Positions 45,141 to 53,370 of a DNA stretch of 64,000 bases are shown here, one piece after another (the first letter of the stretch is position 1; the number at the start of each line of letters is the position of its first letter). The stretch is taken from positions 62,001 to 126,000 of the forward strand of contig NZ_MPSZ01000003.1 in assembly GCF_001939065.1 (NCBI RefSeq), given 5' to 3'. Source of the DNA: Exiguobacterium indicum HHS 31. Its GTDB lineage: Bacteria > Bacillota > Bacilli > Exiguobacteriales > Exiguobacteriaceae. Made by a program: the position numbers and the translations under genes. A model generated the notes under the pieces. The model was not told the origin of the DNA and searched no databases. It worked only from the letters and a program-made list of their open reading frames with translations.

Positions 45141-46667
45141 ATGCCTACTAAAACTTCCGTCTTGATCGCAAGTATTGCTTCGGCCGTACTTTTCACGGTA
45201 GCCGCCCCAACACCCGAGGCATCTGCTGCTTCTATCACGAAAGCTACTTATCAAACAACAGATGCATTGAATCTTCGCGCTTCTGCTACTACTTCCTCTA
45301 AAAAATTGTTGACGATCCCTAAAGGAAAATCAGTCGTTTCTTCGTATAAAACAGGGAACTGGTACAAAGTCTCTTACAGTTCTAAGACGGGTTATGTCTC
45401 GGGAAGTTACTTGAAGAAGAAAGCGGCCGTTAAAGCTAGTACTGTCGGTACATCCTTTACGAAGACGAACTACACGACGACGGATTCGTTGAGCCTTCGT
45501 AAGTCTGATTCTGCTGCTTCGACTAAATTATTGACGATTCCTAAAGGAACAACACTTTCCTCTTCTTACAAGAAGGGAAGCTGGTATAAAGTATCTTACA
45601 AATCAAAAACCGGTTATGTTGCTGGTTCTTACTTGAAAAAGAAAGCGGTCGTCACAGCAAGTGCTACCGGTACGACATTCGCGAAAACGAACTACATTAC
45701 GTTGGACGCTTTGAATTTACGTACATCGAATTCTGCTACCTCAGCTAAACTACTAACGATTCCTAAAGGAAAGATCGTTACCTCTTCGTATCGGAAGGAT
45801 AACTGGTACCAAGTGTCTTACGGTAGTAAAAAAGGCTATGTCTCAGGAAGTTACTTGAAGAAAACGACGTCTTCTTCTGCTTCTTTACCACCTGTCGGAT
45901 CTGCAGCTGATTATTCAGGTACGACGATGTATGTTCTCGTTCCTTTTAATGATTCATTGACATTACGGTCTGGTGCAAGTTCGATCAGCCCTTCTATCGG
46001 TACACTGCCACGTGGTTCCGTTGTTACGGTAACGAATGCTTTACATAAGACAAAAGGATTCGTCGCTGTCAAAACATCTGATGGACGTTATGGATATGTC
46101 GAAGCGACGTATCTCTCGCTCTTCCAGCCTTCTATGTCTGCTCGTCCACTCGTCGTCTTAGATCCTGGGCATGGTGGACATGATGTTGGTGCCGCACGAT
46201 ACGGTATTTATGAACGTGATATCGTCATGTCAGTCGCTAAACTCGTAGCCGAGCGCCTATCTAAAACAGTCGATGTGAAGTTGACACGTTATACGAATGA
46301 TTACTATCCTTCGTTAACAGATCGTAGCGTCATCTCGAACGCCCATAAGACAAACATCTTCGTCAGTATCCATATTAATGCTGCATCTTCAACAAGTGCT
46401 TATGGCGCTGAAAACTTCTATTACAGAGGTAATGCATCTGTTGCTCTATCACGAAATCTCCAAAACAATCTTGTTAACTCGATTGGATTACGTGATCGTG
46501 GTATTAAATTCGGGAACCTCGCTGTTCTTCGCGGTACGAATGCACCCGCTACATTAACGGAACTTGGTTTCCTATCCAATGCTAATGACCGGGCGAAACT
46601 CGTTTCTCCTTCTTATCAGCAACGCTATGCTGATGCAGTAGCAAACGCGATTCTTTCTTCCCTCTAA
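45141..46667 (+). CDS. N-acetylmuramoyl-L-alanine amidase with four SH3b domains
   Basis: This 508-residue secreted peptidoglycan hydrolase has a signal peptide (about 1-30, cleavage after ASA). Three nearly identical bacterial SH3 repeats of about 73 residues follow (LNLRASATTSSKKLL, LSLRKSDSAASTKLL, LNLRTSNSATSAKLL), then a divergent fourth (LTLRSGASSISPSIGTLPRG). The Amidase_3 domain has its zinc ligands in VVLDPGHGGHD, IYERD and SIHINA, and the catalytic Glu in ATLTELGFLS. The SH3 domains would bind the cell wall. It is close to secA2-slaP, which may be relevant to its secretion, but the signal peptide looks ordinary. Confidence 0.93.
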   Translation: MPTKTSVLIASIASAVLFTVAAPTPEASAASITKATYQTTDALNLRASATTSSKKLLTIPKGKSVVSSYKTGNWYKVSYSSKTGYVSGSYLKKKAAVKASTVGTSFTKTNYTTTDSLSLRKSDSAASTKLLTIPKGTTLSSSYKKGSWYKVSYKSKTGYVAGSYLKKKAVVTASATGTTFAKTNYITLDALNLRTSNSATSAKLLTIPKGKIVTSSYRKDNWYQVSYGSKKGYVSGSYLKKTTSSSASLPPVGSAADYSGTTMYVLVPFNDSLTLRSGASSISPSIGTLPRGSVVTVTNALHKTKGFVAVKTSDGRYGYVEATYLSLFQPSMSARPLVVLDPGHGGHDVGAARYGIYERDIVMSVAKLVAERLSKTVDVKLTRYTNDYYPSLTDRSVISNAHKTNIFVSIHINAASSTSAYGAENFYYRGNASVALSRNLQNNLVNSIGLRDRGIKFGNLAVLRGTNAPATLTELGFLSNANDRAKLVSPSYQQRYADAVANAILSSL

Positions 46668-46671
46668 CCAA

Positions 46672-46718
46672 AAAATAACGCTCAGCCGAATCATACGGCT
46701 GAGCGTTATTTTTTTTGA
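46672..46718 (+). terminator. Terminator after the amidase gene
   Basis: AATAACGCTCAGCCG pairs with CGGCTGAGCGTTATT around AATCATA, followed by T7. Confidence 0.93.
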
Positions 46719-46816
46719 AAAAAGAAGAGATTCAGGGAAATCACTTCTTTTTCTGACACATAAAAGAAAAGAGAGGTTGATTGCGATTCAATCATCAGGG
46801 AATGAATGAATCTCAG

Positions 46817-47479
46817 TTAGCGACTAGCGAGGATTTGCTCAAGGGAAAGCAAATCTGTCGAATCGACACGATAGTCTGCCTCATGGAGCGCCGACTCCGG
46901 TCCTACACCGACGGCATACATACCGGCAGCGTGGATGGCAGTGATGCCCGCTGTCGCATCTTCTACACCGATGCAACGGCTTGGTTCGACGTCGAGCGCT
47001 TCCGCAGCACGGAGAAACACTTCAGGGTGTGGTTTCGATTGTGCAACAGTTGCAGCATCTACGATGTCATCAAAATAATGTCGAACCTTTAATGCCTCGA
47101 CGACCATCAGCGCATTTTTAGAAGCGGACGCCATCCCGATTTTCAGCCCAGCGTTTCGGATTTCATCAAGGAATGCAGTGATTCCAGGAAGAAGATCCTG
47201 TTCAGAGATGTGCTGGATCAATGTGACATAGTGTTCGTTCTTCTTCGCAGCGAGTGCTAGCTTCTCGTCTTCCGAAAAAGCATCCTGTTTTCCACCGAGC
47301 GCAAGGATACGCTCGAGTGAATCCATCCGGCTGACACCTTTTAATGTCTCATTGAATTCCCGGTCGAACGGGATATCCAAATCCTCTCCTAATTGTTTCC
47401 ACGCTAAGTAGTGATACTCTGCTGTATCCGTGATTACGCCGTCTAAATCAAAAATGACCGCTTCGATCGTTGGTGCCAT
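46817..47479 (-). CDS. pgmB: Beta-phosphoglucomutase
   Basis: PgmB interconverts beta-glucose 1-phosphate and glucose 6-phosphate after maltose or trehalose phosphorolysis. The 220-residue HAD protein has VIFDLDGVITDTAEYHYLAW (nucleophile and acid Asp), GVSRMDSLERIL in the cap, IGMASASKNA, and CIGVEDATAGITAIHAAGM near the end. All are classic beta-PGM motifs. It stands alone here without a phosphorylase or transporter. The upstream region has a CcpA cre-like site over the promoter and a LacI-type palindrome, so it is probably sugar-induced and catabolite-repressed. Confidence 0.94.
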   Translation of the reverse strand: MAPTIEAVIFDLDGVITDTAEYHYLAWKQLGEDLDIPFDREFNETLKGVSRMDSLERILALGGKQDAFSEDEKLALAAKKNEHYVTLIQHISEQDLLPGITAFLDEIRNAGLKIGMASASKNALMVVEALKVRHYFDDIVDAATVAQSKPHPEVFLRAAEALDVEPSRCIGVEDATAGITAIHAAGMYAVGVGPESALHEADYRVDSTDLLSLEQILASR

Positions 47480-47536
47480 CCGACATCCATCCTTTCATAC
47501 ATCGTCCATGAAAGGCAAGAAATCGAATGACACGTT

Positions 47537-47552
47537 GTGCAAACGATTGCAC
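47537..47552. promoter_or_regulatory. LacI-family operator upstream of pgmB
   Basis: GTGCAA-ACGA-TTGCAC is a perfect 6-bp inverted repeat with the central CG typical of LacI/MalR-type operators. It lies about 10-25 bases downstream of the expected start of transcription. Confidence 0.65.
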
Positions 47553-47566
47553 TTGCCTCACAAACA

Positions 47567-47604
47567 ATTTTACTAATTCTCTCATCTCTTTGCAAGCGTT
47601 ATCA
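47567..47604 (-). promoter_or_regulatory. pgmB promoter overlapped by a cre site
   Basis: On the minus strand TTGCAA (47595-47590), 17 bases and TAAAAT (47572-47567) form a sigma-A promoter. TGCAAGCGTTATCA (47591-47604) matches the CcpA cre consensus TGWAARCGYTWNCW at 13 of 14 positions and covers the -35. Confidence 0.7.
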
Positions 47605-47621
47605 AATGTTTTACTTAAAAA

Positions 47622-47658
47622 GAAAAACACCTTGCGATTTCAGCAAAGTGTTTTTCGT
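47622..47658 (-). terminator. Terminator after the Asp23 gene
   Basis: AAAAACACTTTGC pairs imperfectly with GCAAGGTGTTTTT around TGAAATC, with a T run on the minus strand. Confidence 0.82.
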
Positions 47659-47662
47659 CCTG

Positions 47663-47995
47663 TTATCCTTTTAAGAGACCAATCACTCGGACGTTGATTG
47701 CTTTCGGTTGGAACGCGAGCATGTTCTCCATGTCTTGCGCAATCCGTTCCTGCACTTTCCCCGCCGTCTTGATGATCGACATTCCGTACTTGATATGAAC
47801 AGACAAACTGATCGTAATCTCGCCGCCGACATCTTCGACCTTCACGAGTTTAACCATCTGTTTCTCTTGCAGTTTTGAATCATCTGCTGTGAAGGCGATC
47901 CCTTCCGTTTCTTGAACGGCTACGCCTGCGATGACCTCGATGACTTGTTGCGAGACGTTCACGACACCGTCTGCGTTATTTAAATTATACGACAT
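47663..47995 (-). CDS. Asp23/Gls24 family envelope stress protein
   Basis: This 110-residue protein belongs to the Asp23/Gls24 family: VVNVSQQVIEVIAGVAVQET at about 10-29, then GGEITISLSVHIKYGMSIIK and VQERIAQDMENM in the C-terminal half. Family members are small, abundant, membrane-associated stress proteins. I prefer the ATG at 47995, which has AAGG sequences close upstream; an in-frame ATG at 48025 has only TAAGATAG before it. It is a single-gene transcript. Confidence 0.87.
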   Translation of the reverse strand: MSYNLNNADGVVNVSQQVIEVIAGVAVQETEGIAFTADDSKLQEKQMVKLVKVEDVGGEITISLSVHIKYGMSIIKTAGKVQERIAQDMENMLAFQPKAINVRVIGLLKG

Positions 47996-48052
47996 TCCTT
48001 CCACGCCCTTCGTCTTGTAATCCATCTATCTTAAAGTGTAAAGCATTCCGTC

Positions 48053-49114
48053 TTATTTTGAAAGGTCTTCCCGTTTCTCGACGATTGGACGAATATCAAT
48101 CTCAATCAAAGGACGGAGGACACGAACGACGAGCGGGTGTATGATGATACCGACGATCAGCAAGGCAACGCCAATCATGATCAGTAACGCTAGCCACGGT
48201 TGCGGTACGAATGCATCCGTCACATATTGGCGCCACGCCATGACGAAAAAGACGTGAAGCAAATAGACATAGAGGCTGAGTTCCCCCGCCCGTGTGATGA
48301 GCGGAAGGCGACGCATCGGAATCAACATCATGAAACCAAGGGAAGCCGCAATTGACAAGAAATAAATGACACTATGTTTGATGACACCTAACCAGGCATC
48401 GCTATCGTATTGATCAACATAAGGGAAACGATGCTTGAAGGCATTCGCAAAATCAACGATCTCTTGTGGTGTGTCACGCCACGCTTCAAATAACAAAAAG
48501 CCCATGACGGCCACAAATGTGATCCCACCGATTAAGCGGACGTTCATCCGTCGCTTAAAGTTTTTCGGCATTTCAAAGATCCGGATGAATTCGTGTTCTG
48601 ATAAATAGTTTCCGAGTAAGAAGTACGGATAGAACATGATCAACTTACGAAGTGCTAAGAAGCCTGTATTCTCAAGCTCAAAACCATATAATAGAGCGAA
48701 CGCGAGACCGAACCAGACGTAGCCGCGTAAATGGACGACATAAGGCGTCACGATATACCAGACGACCATGACGAATAAATACCAAAGTGCCCAGTATGGC
48801 CGTAATAGATGCGTTCCAATGTTTTCTCCTGAGAAAATCGGGTTTCCTTCCCCGAGTGTCGCCCAAGATCCGATCAAGATCTGCCAGACACAATACACCG
48901 CGAAAAGCTGGATGACACGTAAATACTTGTTTTCGCGGAAGAAATAACCGCTTAAAATAATGAATAATGGCATATGAAACGAATAAATCAATAGATAGAC
49001 CGTTTCGAGTAATTTTCCATCATAATCAAACCGTAAATCTGTCAGCATGTGACCGATGACGACGAAAATGACAAGAAAACCTTTAATATTATCAAACCAC
49101 GGATTCCGATTCAT
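48053..49114 (-). CDS. Acyltransferase family membrane protein (fucose-4-O-acetylase-like)
   Basis: This 353-residue protein of the acyltransferase 3 family has about ten membrane segments. The start is NPWFDNIKGFLVIFVVIGHM, with the conserved His in the first helix, then FHMPLFIILSGYFFR near residue 46. Such proteins O-acetylate cell-wall or capsular sugars; the acceptor is unknown. Its start codon is only 36 bases from that of the divergent SGNH hydrolase, so the two share a very short promoter region. Confidence 0.88.
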   Translation of the reverse strand: MNRNPWFDNIKGFLVIFVVIGHMLTDLRFDYDGKLLETVYLLIYSFHMPLFIILSGYFFRENKYLRVIQLFAVYCVWQILIGSWATLGEGNPIFSGENIGTHLLRPYWALWYLFVMVVWYIVTPYVVHLRGYVWFGLAFALLYGFELENTGFLALRKLIMFYPYFLLGNYLSEHEFIRIFEMPKNFKRRMNVRLIGGITFVAVMGFLLFEAWRDTPQEIVDFANAFKHRFPYVDQYDSDAWLGVIKHSVIYFLSIAASLGFMMLIPMRRLPLITRAGELSLYVYLLHVFFVMAWRQYVTDAFVPQPWLALLIMIGVALLIVGIIIHPLVVRVLRPLIEIDIRPIVEKREDLSK

Positions 49115-49150
49115 GTTACACTACCCCTTATACTCCCTCGAAAGGAACGA

Positions 49151-49897
49151 ATGTTTATGAAAAAGACACTCCTGATTCTATCCATCGTCTTGAACGTCGT
49201 TCTCCTTGCATTGTTACTGGGACGTAAACCGCTCGAACTGTTCGAAAGCGTCTTACCTGCAACGAGTACGACTCCAGTCACGACATTCCAATACGATAAG
49301 AATCCGAACTATGTCCGTTTGAATAGTCTATTCCATACTTATCAATACCCAAAATCAGCGAACGCTGTCATGTTAGGTGACTCGATGACGAATTTTGCCG
49401 ATTGGCGCATCTTGATGGATGATCCGACAATTATTAATTTCGGGATTCCTGGCGATACGACAGAAGGCTTTTTGACTCGTCTCGACCTAATTCTCGAGAT
49501 GAAACCAAAACGCGTCTTCCTGATGGGTGGTATTAATGATATCCGTCACTATACGCCGATTCCACAAATTACCGAGAACATGACGACGATCGTGACGACA
49601 CTTCGAAAAAATAACATTGACGTCGTCGTTCAGTCAACCGTTCCTGTGGCACCGAAGTATTCAGACTCCGTCCGAATCAACCGTGATGTCGAAGCGTTGA
49701 ACCGGAATTTACAAAATCTCGCTCAATCGCTTAAGGTTCCATTCGTCGACTTACGACCTGTCTTGACGAATAAACAAGGATATCTTCAGAATCGCTTGAC
49801 GTATGATGGATTACATCTCGTCGGTGGCGGTTATCTACGCTGGAGCGATGCCCTGAAACCTTATGCATTGCAAGCAGATATAACAGCAAACAAATAA
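49151..49897 (+). CDS. SGNH/GDSL hydrolase with N-terminal membrane anchor
   Basis: This 248-residue protein has an N-terminal signal anchor (residues about 3-25, TLLILSIVLNVVLLALLLGR) and an external SGNH hydrolase. Block I is VMLGDSMTNFADW (nucleophile Ser near residue 79), block III is GINDIRH and block V is DGLHL (Asp/His dyad). The Gly is in NFGIPGDTTEG. It may remove acyl groups from envelope sugars, which would oppose the divergent acyltransferase. AAAGGA lies before the ATG at 49151; an ATG at 49157 is also possible. Confidence 0.9.
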   Translation: MFMKKTLLILSIVLNVVLLALLLGRKPLELFESVLPATSTTPVTTFQYDKNPNYVRLNSLFHTYQYPKSANAVMLGDSMTNFADWRILMDDPTIINFGIPGDTTEGFLTRLDLILEMKPKRVFLMGGINDIRHYTPIPQITENMTTIVTTLRKNNIDVVVQSTVPVAPKYSDSVRINRDVEALNRNLQNLAQSLKVPFVDLRPVLTNKQGYLQNRLTYDGLHLVGGGYLRWSDALKPYALQADITANK

Positions 49898-49910
49898 TCG
49901 ATGGCACATC

Positions 49911-49953
49911 AAAAAAACGGCTCATCCCGATGATCAGGATGAGCCGTTTTTCG
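49911..49953. terminator. Bidirectional terminator
   Basis: AAAAACGGCTCATCC pairs with GGATGAGCCGTTTTT around CGATGATCA. A and T tracts on both flanks serve both the hydrolase and the small gene on the other strand. Confidence 0.93.
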
Positions 49954-49957
49954 ATTC

Positions 49958-50062
49958 TTAATCTTCTTGGTTCTTGACACCCATGTACGCTGCGACACTC
50001 GATGCTGAGAAAACCGCAACGGCAACGATACCGACAGCAATCCAAATCACTTGATCCATCAT
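49958..50062 (-). CDS. Single-pass small membrane protein, 34 residues
   Basis: The small gene encodes MMDQVIWIAVGIVAVAVFSA followed by SSVAAYMGVKNQED, one membrane helix with a short charged tail. It has a strong ribosome-binding site (AAAGGGGGAT) about 10 bases before the two start codons and a terminator right after the stop. No family was recognised. Confidence 0.72.
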   Translation of the reverse strand: MMDQVIWIAVGIVAVAVFSASSVAAYMGVKNQED

Positions 50063-50241
50063 TTCTTTATATCCCCCTTTATGTAACCGCTCACTTCTAC
50101 ATTTAGCGTACACGAATTTCGTCAAGAAAGAAACACATTTTCCATGTCTAATGACTAGACGATTCGGGAAAAAGTAACTATAGTAGAAGGACAACTACAA
50201 ATTGTCAGAAAATTCGATTATTTAACAAGGAGGTGTTTCTG

Positions 50242-50709
50242 ATGGCCACTTCATTGCTTACGCCGAAAGTGACGTTACGACATCGAAGTACTCTCAACTT
50301 TGGATATTGGCTTGTCATCGGATGCATAGGATGGGGGATGCTTGCCCTCGTCACGAATGTTGGTACCGTTATTAGTCGTCTTCCTTTATATGAAAGCATT
50401 CCCCTCGCCATCCTTGTACTTGGTCTCACAGGTGTCGTACTAAAAATGGCGCGTGACGAGTGGTGGATTCGTTATCTCGAACGTCAGACCCAGTATTACA
50501 TCGGACACGAGACCGTGACCGGTTGGTGTACGACGATTGATAGCATGTGGCTGATCCGTAAGACGATGCGCCGTGAACTTCGCTTGCTCTACCGACAACT
50601 TGCCAAGACGAAAGCATCGGAAGAAGTGAAACAGACGCTCGCCCTCCAGCTCGTCGAACGTGGTGTGCTCATCGTCTATTCTCGACCAAAAAGTGATCAT
50701 CCTGCTTGA
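50242..50709 (+). CDS. Membrane protein of unknown function, 155 residues
   Basis: Two hydrophobic segments (about 22-45 and 56-72) are followed by a basic cytoplasmic tail (DEWWIRYLERQTQYYIG, then MRRELRLLYRQLAKTKAS). I recognise no family. The ATG at 50242 lies 7 bases after AAGGAGG, while a GTG at 50233 would overlap the site. It is flanked by terminators, so it forms its own transcription unit. Confidence 0.77.
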   Translation: MATSLLTPKVTLRHRSTLNFGYWLVIGCIGWGMLALVTNVGTVISRLPLYESIPLAILVLGLTGVVLKMARDEWWIRYLERQTQYYIGHETVTGWCTTIDSMWLIRKTMRRELRLLYRQLAKTKASEEVKQTLALQLVERGVLIVYSRPKSDHPA

Positions 50710-50713
50710 AACG

Positions 50714-50771
50714 AAAAGAGGACTGCCCCATCATCTTCTATGAAAGAAGAAGATGGGACAGCCCTTTTTTA
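50714..50771. terminator. Bidirectional terminator
   Basis: A long stem (GACTGCCCCATCATCTTCT with AGAAGAAGATGGGACAGCC, imperfect) has A/T-rich flanks on both sides and T6 on the plus strand. It separates convergent genes. Confidence 0.85.
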
Positions 50772-51365
50772 CTGTTTCAGCCAATCCGTTGCTGCTTCAA
50801 TCGTTGGCATGACGAGTTGGTGACCATTATTCGACCACGTGACGTCGACTGATGCACCAGCTTGTTTCAAGAGTGCTGATAACTCTTCCGTTTCCTGAGC
50901 CGGACAGATCGGATCATTACTACCTGCACCGATGAAGACGCGCACGTCCGATAGGTCAGGTAACGTCACACCACGACGTGGTACCATCGGATGCAACAGA
51001 ATCGCTTGTTTGAACAAAGCTTCTTCGAACAACATGTTCGCCGCGATGTTCGCCCCGTTTGAGTATCCGACTGGAATCAGACGATCGAGATCAAAACTAC
51101 GCTCTGTTGCTTGATCACGTAAAAACTGAATTAAACGTGCTGTCCGTAAAGCGAGGTCTTCTTCATCGAAGATGCCTTCCGCGAGTCGTTTGAAGAATCG
51201 TGGCATCCCGTTTTCCGAGACTTCTCCGCGGACGGACAAGTAGCCTGCTTCCGAATCGAGCAACGAGACGAGCCCGACGAGATCTTGTTCCGTTCCACCT
51301 GTGCCATGTAAGAATAAAAAGATCGGTGCGTCTGCTGTTTTTGGTGCTTGGTATAAATGAATCAT
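50769..51365 (-). CDS. Phospholipase/carboxylesterase family hydrolase (MhqD-like)
   Basis: This 198-residue alpha/beta hydrolase has FLFLHGTGGTEQDLVGLV near residue 18, the nucleophile in IPVGYSNGANIAANML (Ser near 103), HPMVPRR near 125, the acid in GSNDPICPAQE and the His in NNGHQL near 182. Its ATG overlaps the stop of the dioxygenase gene (ATGA). In Bacillus MhqR regulons an MhqD-type esterase and an MhqO/MhqE-type dioxygenase help detoxify hydroquinones; the pairing here suggests the same role. Confidence 0.88.
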   Translation of the reverse strand: MIHLYQAPKTADAPIFLFLHGTGGTEQDLVGLVSLLDSEAGYLSVRGEVSENGMPRFFKRLAEGIFDEEDLALRTARLIQFLRDQATERSFDLDRLIPVGYSNGANIAANMLFEEALFKQAILLHPMVPRRGVTLPDLSDVRVFIGAGSNDPICPAQETEELSALLKQAGASVDVTWSNNGHQLVMPTIEAATDWLKQ

Positions 51366-52300
51366 ACGAGTCTCCCCTTCGGTACAGTAATAGGTGTTAC
51401 ATGATTTGTGATCGCCGTGCGATGTGCTTCGAATTGTTCCGGCAACTTCAAGTCTTCTCCGAGCATCTCAAACTCTTCATCGATTGCGAATCCTGGATTG
51501 TCGGTCGCAATTTCATGGAGGATCCGACCGCGGTCATGGAAATAGATTGATGTGAAGTAATTACGGTCCTTCACTTCAGTCGTCAGCAAACCGAACGCGT
51601 TGATGGCGTTCATCCAGTCGAGTTGTTCCTTTTGATCCGTTGCCCGCCACGCGATATGGTGAACCGTTCCCGTTCCCGGACGACCGACTGGCATTTGACC
51701 ATGAACGACGTCAACGACATTCCCGAACTCGCCTTCTGCGATATATCGGTCAACGGTTTCCGTCCGTTTACTGAGTGTCAGCCCGAATGTGTCTGTCAGT
51801 AATTTTGCTGTATCTGATGGATCCCGCGACAGTAACGTCGCTCCGGCGAATCCTTTGATCGCAACCTCACGCGTGATGCCATCGATTTCATAGCGACTGT
51901 CTGATCCCGCCTCGCGTTCGACGAGTTCAATTTGGAGACCATGTGGATCTTCGAAGGCGATCTGCTGCTCTCCGAAACGAACCGTCTCTTCAAACGAGAC
52001 GTTTTTTTCTGTCAGTCGCGCTTTCCAAAAATCTGCTGCACCGACCGGAATCGCGTAAGCTGTCGTTCCGACTTGTCCGGCACCTACTTTCCCTTTTGCC
52101 ATGCCTTTAAACGGAAAGAACGTGATGATCGTTCCCGGTGCTCCGGATTCATTTCCAAAATAGAAGTGGTATGTTCCTGGATCATCGAAGTTGACCGTTT
52201 TTTTGACGAATCGTAGTCCGAGAATGGTTCCGTAAAAATCGAGATTTTCTTGTGGATCGCCGACCATTGCTGAGATATGATGGATGCCTTGCGTTTTCAT
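51362..52300 (-). CDS. Ring-cleaving dioxygenase, glyoxalase family (MhqO-like)
   Basis: This 312-residue protein has two vicinal-oxygen-chelate domains. The start is GIHHISAMVGDPQENLDFYG and the second half has GTVHHIAWRATDQKEQLDWM. Metal ligands are probably His7 or His8, the His in GTVHHIAW and the Glu in ILHEIATDNPGF near 270. The family includes YdfO/MhqO-type enzymes induced by 2-methylhydroquinone. The ATG at 52300 follows AGGAGG at 10 bases. It is operonic with the downstream esterase. Confidence 0.9.
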   Translation of the reverse strand: MKTQGIHHISAMVGDPQENLDFYGTILGLRFVKKTVNFDDPGTYHFYFGNESGAPGTIITFFPFKGMAKGKVGAGQVGTTAYAIPVGAADFWKARLTEKNVSFEETVRFGEQQIAFEDPHGLQIELVEREAGSDSRYEIDGITREVAIKGFAGATLLSRDPSDTAKLLTDTFGLTLSKRTETVDRYIAEGEFGNVVDVVHGQMPVGRPGTGTVHHIAWRATDQKEQLDWMNAINAFGLLTTEVKDRNYFTSIYFHDRGRILHEIATDNPGFAIDEEFEMLGEDLKLPEQFEAHRTAITNHVTPITVPKGRLV

Positions 52301-52323
52301 ATGATGCGTTCCTCCTTCAGTCG

Positions 52324-52366
52324 TATCTATTAACACAATAATAGTAACTAAAGAACAAAAAGTAAA
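52324..52366 (-). promoter_or_regulatory. mhqO-like promoter with overlapping inverted repeat
   Basis: On the minus strand TTTACT (52366-52361), 17 bases and TATTAT (52343-52338). An inverted repeat, TATCTATT and AATAGTAA around an eight-base centre (52324-52347), covers the -10 and could bind a MarR-type repressor such as MhqR. No such repressor gene is adjacent. Confidence 0.5.
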
Positions 52367-52476
52367 CTAATAAGCCTTTCCTCGTTTTTCTGGAACCTTT
52401 ATCCAATTTAAACCGTAGGACACTAGGTAACAATGATACACTTGTCGTGCAACAGACGTCTTTAAAGGAGGTTCAT

Positions 52477-53370
52477 ATGTTAGAAATAAAACACATCACG
52501 AAGCGTTTCGGCGATTTTACAGCCGTAGATGCTCTGACGATTGAGGTGCCACGCGGGCAAATCTTTGGTTTGCTTGGTGCGAACGGTGCCGGGAAGACGA
52601 CGACCTTCCGGATGCTGCTCGGTCTACTGCAACCAACTGAAGGATCGATCACCTGGAACGGAGAGCGCATCCCGACTTCAAAAATCGGATACCTTCCGGA
52701 AGAACGAGGGCTGTATCCAAAAGTCCGCGTTGATGAACAACTTTTGTTCCTCGCAGAACTCCGCGATATGAAACGGAAGGATGCGAAACGAGCGTTGACG
52801 GAATGGCTCGAGTATTTCCAAATTCCGCAGTATGAAAAAATGCGCGTCGAACAACTCTCAAAAGGAAATCAACAAAAGATTCAGTTGATCTCTGCTGTCC
52901 TACATAAACCTGAACTGCTGATTTTAGATGAACCATTCAGCGGACTCGACCCAGTCAATGCGGAACAATTAAAACGTGCCGTCAAAAAATTGACCGTCGA
53001 CGGAACGACGATCGTCTTCTCGAGTCACCGGATGGATCACGTCGAAGAACTCTGCGAACACGTCGCAATCCTCGATCACGGTAAGCCGGTCGTTGCCGGA
53101 TACCTCCCTGACATCAAGGCGGGATACGGAAAAACACGTGTCCTTTTGACGACAGATGCCCCACCACTCCTATGGGATAGCTTACCGGGTGTCCTACAAG
53201 TCGAGTCAGACAACAATGGGCATATCGTCCAAGTCTCTTCAAAAGAAACGGCTGATCAACTTCTTCAACATATCGTCAGTCAAGGACACCATGTCGATCG
53301 TTTCGTCTGGGATCAGTTATCCCTGCAGGATATCTTCATCGAGGAGGTCGGCAAACGTTATGAACCGTAA
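52477..53370 (+). CDS. ABC transporter ATP-binding protein (NatA-like)
   Basis: This 297-residue ABC ATPase has Walker A GLLGANGAGKTTTFRM near residue 35, signature motif VEQLSKGNQQKIQLISA near 130, Walker B LLILDEPFSGLDP near 152 and the H-loop SSHRMDHVEEL. It has the C-terminal extension of the NatA/YhaQ group. The ATG follows AAAGGAGG. It overlaps the permease gene by 11 bases, forming a two-gene exporter; NatAB-type sodium or drug efflux is likely. Confidence 0.93.
   Translation: MLEIKHITKRFGDFTAVDALTIEVPRGQIFGLLGANGAGKTTTFRMLLGLLQPTEGSITWNGERIPTSKIGYLPEERGLYPKVRVDEQLLFLAELRDMKRKDAKRALTEWLEYFQIPQYEKMRVEQLSKGNQQKIQLISAVLHKPELLILDEPFSGLDPVNAEQLKRAVKKLTVDGTTIVFSSHRMDHVEELCEHVAILDHGKPVVAGYLPDIKAGYGKTRVLLTTDAPPLLWDSLPGVLQVESDNNGHIVQVSSKETADQLLQHIVSQGHHVDRFVWDQLSLQDIFIEEVGKRYEP

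Noticed and set aside
45240-45860. Repeated DNA in the amidase gene as a tandem-repeat or CRISPR element
   Set aside because: The repeats follow the reading frame, encode three SH3 domains of about 73 residues and differ at many positions, so they are protein-domain duplication.
53156-53359. Extended N-terminus for the ABC permease
   Set aside because: This stretch lies in another frame of the ATPase gene and lacks a ribosome-binding site; the permease starts at 53360.
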